A stretch of DNA of 15,349 nt, taken from contig NZ_JBIYSM020000063.1 in NCBI RefSeq assembly GCF_044759095.2, positions 1 through 15,349 on the forward strand, in the 5' to 3' direction. A program made the translations under genes and the position numbers. Shown in pieces: positions 14,331-15,349 of the stretch. The DNA comes from JBIYSM02 sp044759095. Its GTDB lineage: Bacteria; Bacillota; Bacilli; Brevibacillales; Brevibacillaceae. Position 1 is the first letter of the stretch. Each line of letters starts with the position of its first letter. The notes below the pieces were generated by a model. It saw only the letters and a program-made list of their open reading frames with translations. It did no database searches and was not told the origin of the DNA.

Positions 14331-14380
14331 GGAAAGTTTATTTCAGGACGCTTTCACACGGTGAAGCCCTTAAACTTTCC
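14331..14380 (-). repeat. Perfect 10-bp inverted repeat with nested hairpin
   Basis: GGAAAGTTTA (14331-14340) is the exact reverse complement of TAAACTTTCC (14371-14380). Within the 30-nt loop, GCTTTCAC and GTGAAGC form an inner hairpin with one bulged base. It is not followed by a T run. It may be part of the structured leader or a remnant of a small mobile element. Confidence 0.55.
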
Positions 14381-14389
14381 TACACGATG

Positions 14390-14482
14390 AAGAAAACCCA
14401 GCCGACTTAAGCTAGGTTTTACCCACTCGGCAAAAGCCGCCGCTGTGCCGAGTGGGGTCCCTTTCTGGTGTCGGCTGGGGAC
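14390..14482. repeat. MITE-like palindromic element; probable bidirectional terminator
   Basis: Outer arms CCCAGCCGAC (14398-14407) and GTCGGCTGGG (14470-14479) enclose a second palindrome, CCCACTCGGCA (14422-14432) with TGCCGAGTGGG (14446-14456). The first 19 bases (from 14390) match the terminal inverted repeat of the left IS. On the minus strand, AAAACC and AGC (14409-14420) pair with GCT and GGTTTT to make a T-rich hairpin that could terminate the thioredoxin-like gene. A non-autonomous element derived from the flanking IS family fits best. Confidence 0.55.
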
Positions 14483-14518
14483 CCGAACACTTTCCTAGTG
14501 GCTGTATTGGACGTCCAA

Positions 14519-15085
14519 TTAAAAAGACGAGAGCAGTTCCCGCAGCTCTTTGACGATAACGGTCTGGTAGCCGGTTCCATCGCCATACCTCTTCAGCATC
14601 TCGGCTCGTGCCGCCTTGATTTTTTCATCGTAATCAGGTGCGCTGCGATCCGGGTTTTCCTGTTTAAACGATGCCATGACTGCCTGGACGTGCGCCGGAC
14701 GCGGCCCCCATTTACCCAACACGTGACCGCCGGTATCGGTAAAAATGGCAATCGGAATCGCCCGGCCGCCCATGGTCAAAAATTGCTCCATGACGTCCAG
14801 ATGATCCTCCATGATCAGCACTTCCACAGGCAATTCGGCTTCTGCCAACGCACGGAACAGGACGGGAACGTTGCGCACCACGTCACCGCACCAATCAGCC
14901 GCCAAAATCATGCACCGCAGGTCGTCGCGATAACGCAGCGATTGAAAGAACTCGCGGTCGTTCTCGTCCTCCCAGGCAAACGAATCGTACCACTCCTGAA
15001 ACTGTTCCTTGTTCTTTGTCATGCCGTCCATAAACGCCTGGGGAGACAATCCTCTCCCCCATTTGCTTGCGAGGTTGACGCTCAT
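14519..15085 (-). CDS. Thioredoxin-fold protein with a single active-site cysteine
   Basis: This 188-residue cytosolic protein has a thioredoxin-like region at about 55-150: a strand CMILAADWCGDVVRNVPV (58-75), the helix after it, PVEVLIMEDH (86-95) and the cis-proline site GGRAIPIAIF (106-115, P111). The usual CxxC is here C66-G-D-V69, so the resolving cysteine is missing; disulfide reduction by the normal mechanism is unlikely, and a monothiol or binding role is more likely. The ATG at 15085 is chosen because GGAGGAGAAAGAG lies upstream; the frame is open further back without a ribosome site. The N-terminal 50 residues and the C-terminal helix-rich tail are outside the fold. I assign no gene name. 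Confidence 0.85.
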   Translation of the reverse strand: MSVNLASKWGRGLSPQAFMDGMTKNKEQFQEWYDSFAWEDENDREFFQSLRYRDDLRCMILAADWCGDVVRNVPVLFRALAEAELPVEVLIMEDHLDVMEQFLTMGGRAIPIAIFTDTGGHVLGKWGPRPAHVQAVMASFKQENPDRSAPDYDEKIKAARAEMLKRYGDGTGYQTVIVKELRELLSSF

Positions 15086-15137
15086 CTCTTTCTCCTCCTC
15101 TTTGCGAATGAATCGGTACGTCTTGTACTTGTTTAGC

Positions 15138-15182
15138 TTACCACACCAGGTCGGCAAAATCCTCCAGCCGCTGCACTTTCAT
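15138..15182 (-). pseudogene. Possible 3' remnant of a gene cut by the right IS
   Basis: On the minus strand, directly outside the IS terminal repeat, a frame reads MKVQRLEDFADLVW and stops at TAA (15138-15140), 52 bp before the thioredoxin-like gene. The composition looks coding, and the frame enters the inverted repeat, where it soon meets a stop. It may be the C-terminal tail of a gene interrupted by the IS. It is too short to identify and could be chance. Confidence 0.3.
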
Positions 15183-15225
15183 AAGAAAACCCACCCGGCA
15201 TTAGCTAGTTACTCCTGAAAAAATC
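15183..15225 (+). repeat. Terminal inverted repeat of the right IS
   Basis: Read inward on the plus strand it begins AAGAAAACCCACCCGGC, then TTAGCTAGTT and CCTGAAAAA. It agrees with the left IS end (211-253, minus strand) at 37 of 43 bases. It lies downstream of the transposase stop, as expected for the 3' end of the element. Confidence 0.7.
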
Positions 15226-15298
15226 GTTTTTTGGCAGAAGCATCTCATTGTGGTGAATCTCAGGGGGCTACCGTGTAACTGTATCCGTTAATCGTTGC

Positions 15299-15349
15299 TT
15301 ATTTGGCCATTTGGGCTGCTCTTCTGAGGTTATGAGCCCAGATTCCGAA
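15299..15349 (-). CDS. Transposase, C-terminal fragment (begins beyond the window)
   Basis: The minus-strand frame from the right edge reads FGIWAHNLRRAAQMAK and ends at TAA (15299-15301). A final (V/I)xAHNLxR-like helix is common at the end of DDE transposases. The adjacent long inverted repeat supports the call; the sequence alone would be too short. Confidence 0.5.
   Translation of the reverse strand, partial: FGIWAHNLRRAAQMAK

Larger units (their letters stand above)
15183..15349 (-). mobile_element. 3' end of an insertion sequence (partial, runs off the right edge)
   Basis: It contains the terminal inverted repeat (15183-15225), 73 bp of non-coding sequence and the last 16 codons of a transposase (15299-15349). 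Orientation is the same as the left IS, so the two are direct copies or close relatives. Confidence 0.65.

Noticed and set aside
14331..14380. A CRISPR repeat or array
   Set aside because: The palindrome occurs once, with no regularly spaced direct repeats and no cas genes.

Overview
The window looks like a chromosomal segment of a moderately GC-rich, low-G+C-type Gram-positive of the Bacillales, most like Brevibacillus or a relative. The evidence is strong AGGAGG-type ribosome binding sites, S-layer-homology (SLH) anchored exported proteins, an AlaR/AlaT-type gene pair, a PdaA-type deacetylase and a cobalamin riboswitch in Gram-positive style. The taxon is inferred from gene content only.

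Layout. At the left edge (1-253) lies the 5' end of an insertion sequence (IS) whose transposase runs leftward out of the window. Positions 232-9773 hold the main locus, a leftward operon. A sigma-A promoter (9745-9773) drives an adenosylcobalamin-type riboswitch (9555-9724) with an intrinsic terminator as its expression platform (9427-9462). Seven genes follow: an exported alpha-toroid protein, an exported DUF4430 (transcobalamin C-terminal-like) protein with SLH domains, an internal terminator-like hairpin, an alpha-toroid protein with three SLH domains, a membrane-anchored DUF4430 protein, and an ECF transporter (S component, T component, fused double ATPase). Mammalian intrinsic factor and transcobalamin hold B12 between an alpha/alpha toroid domain and a DUF4430-like beta domain. 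This operon encodes two such alpha plus beta pairs as separate surface proteins next to an importer and under B12 riboswitch control. The most economical reading is a Gram-positive, intrinsic-factor-like corrinoid capture system passing its ligand to a dedicated ECF importer.

From 9781 to 12138 is a second leftward operon: an Lrp/AsnC regulator, a class I aminotransferase (AlaR/AlaT-like), a small winged-helix-like protein and a DUF952 protein. A rightward pdaA-type polysaccharide deacetylase (12230-13009) is divergent from it and converges on a leftward SRAP/HMCES-type DNA-protein crosslink protein (13013-13690). A tRNA-Gly with anticodon CCC and its own promoter and terminator follows (13764-13922). 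Next come a 100-residue unknown gene with a hairpin-rich leader (13939-14380), a MITE-like palindromic element (14390-14482) and a thioredoxin-fold protein lacking the second active-site cysteine (14519-15085).

At the right edge (15183-15349) is the 3' end of another IS. Its terminal inverted repeat matches that of the left IS at 37 of 43 positions. The two IS copies are in direct orientation, so the whole 15 kb block is bracketed like a composite transposon, and the left IS supplies the last codons and stop of the ECF ATPase gene.
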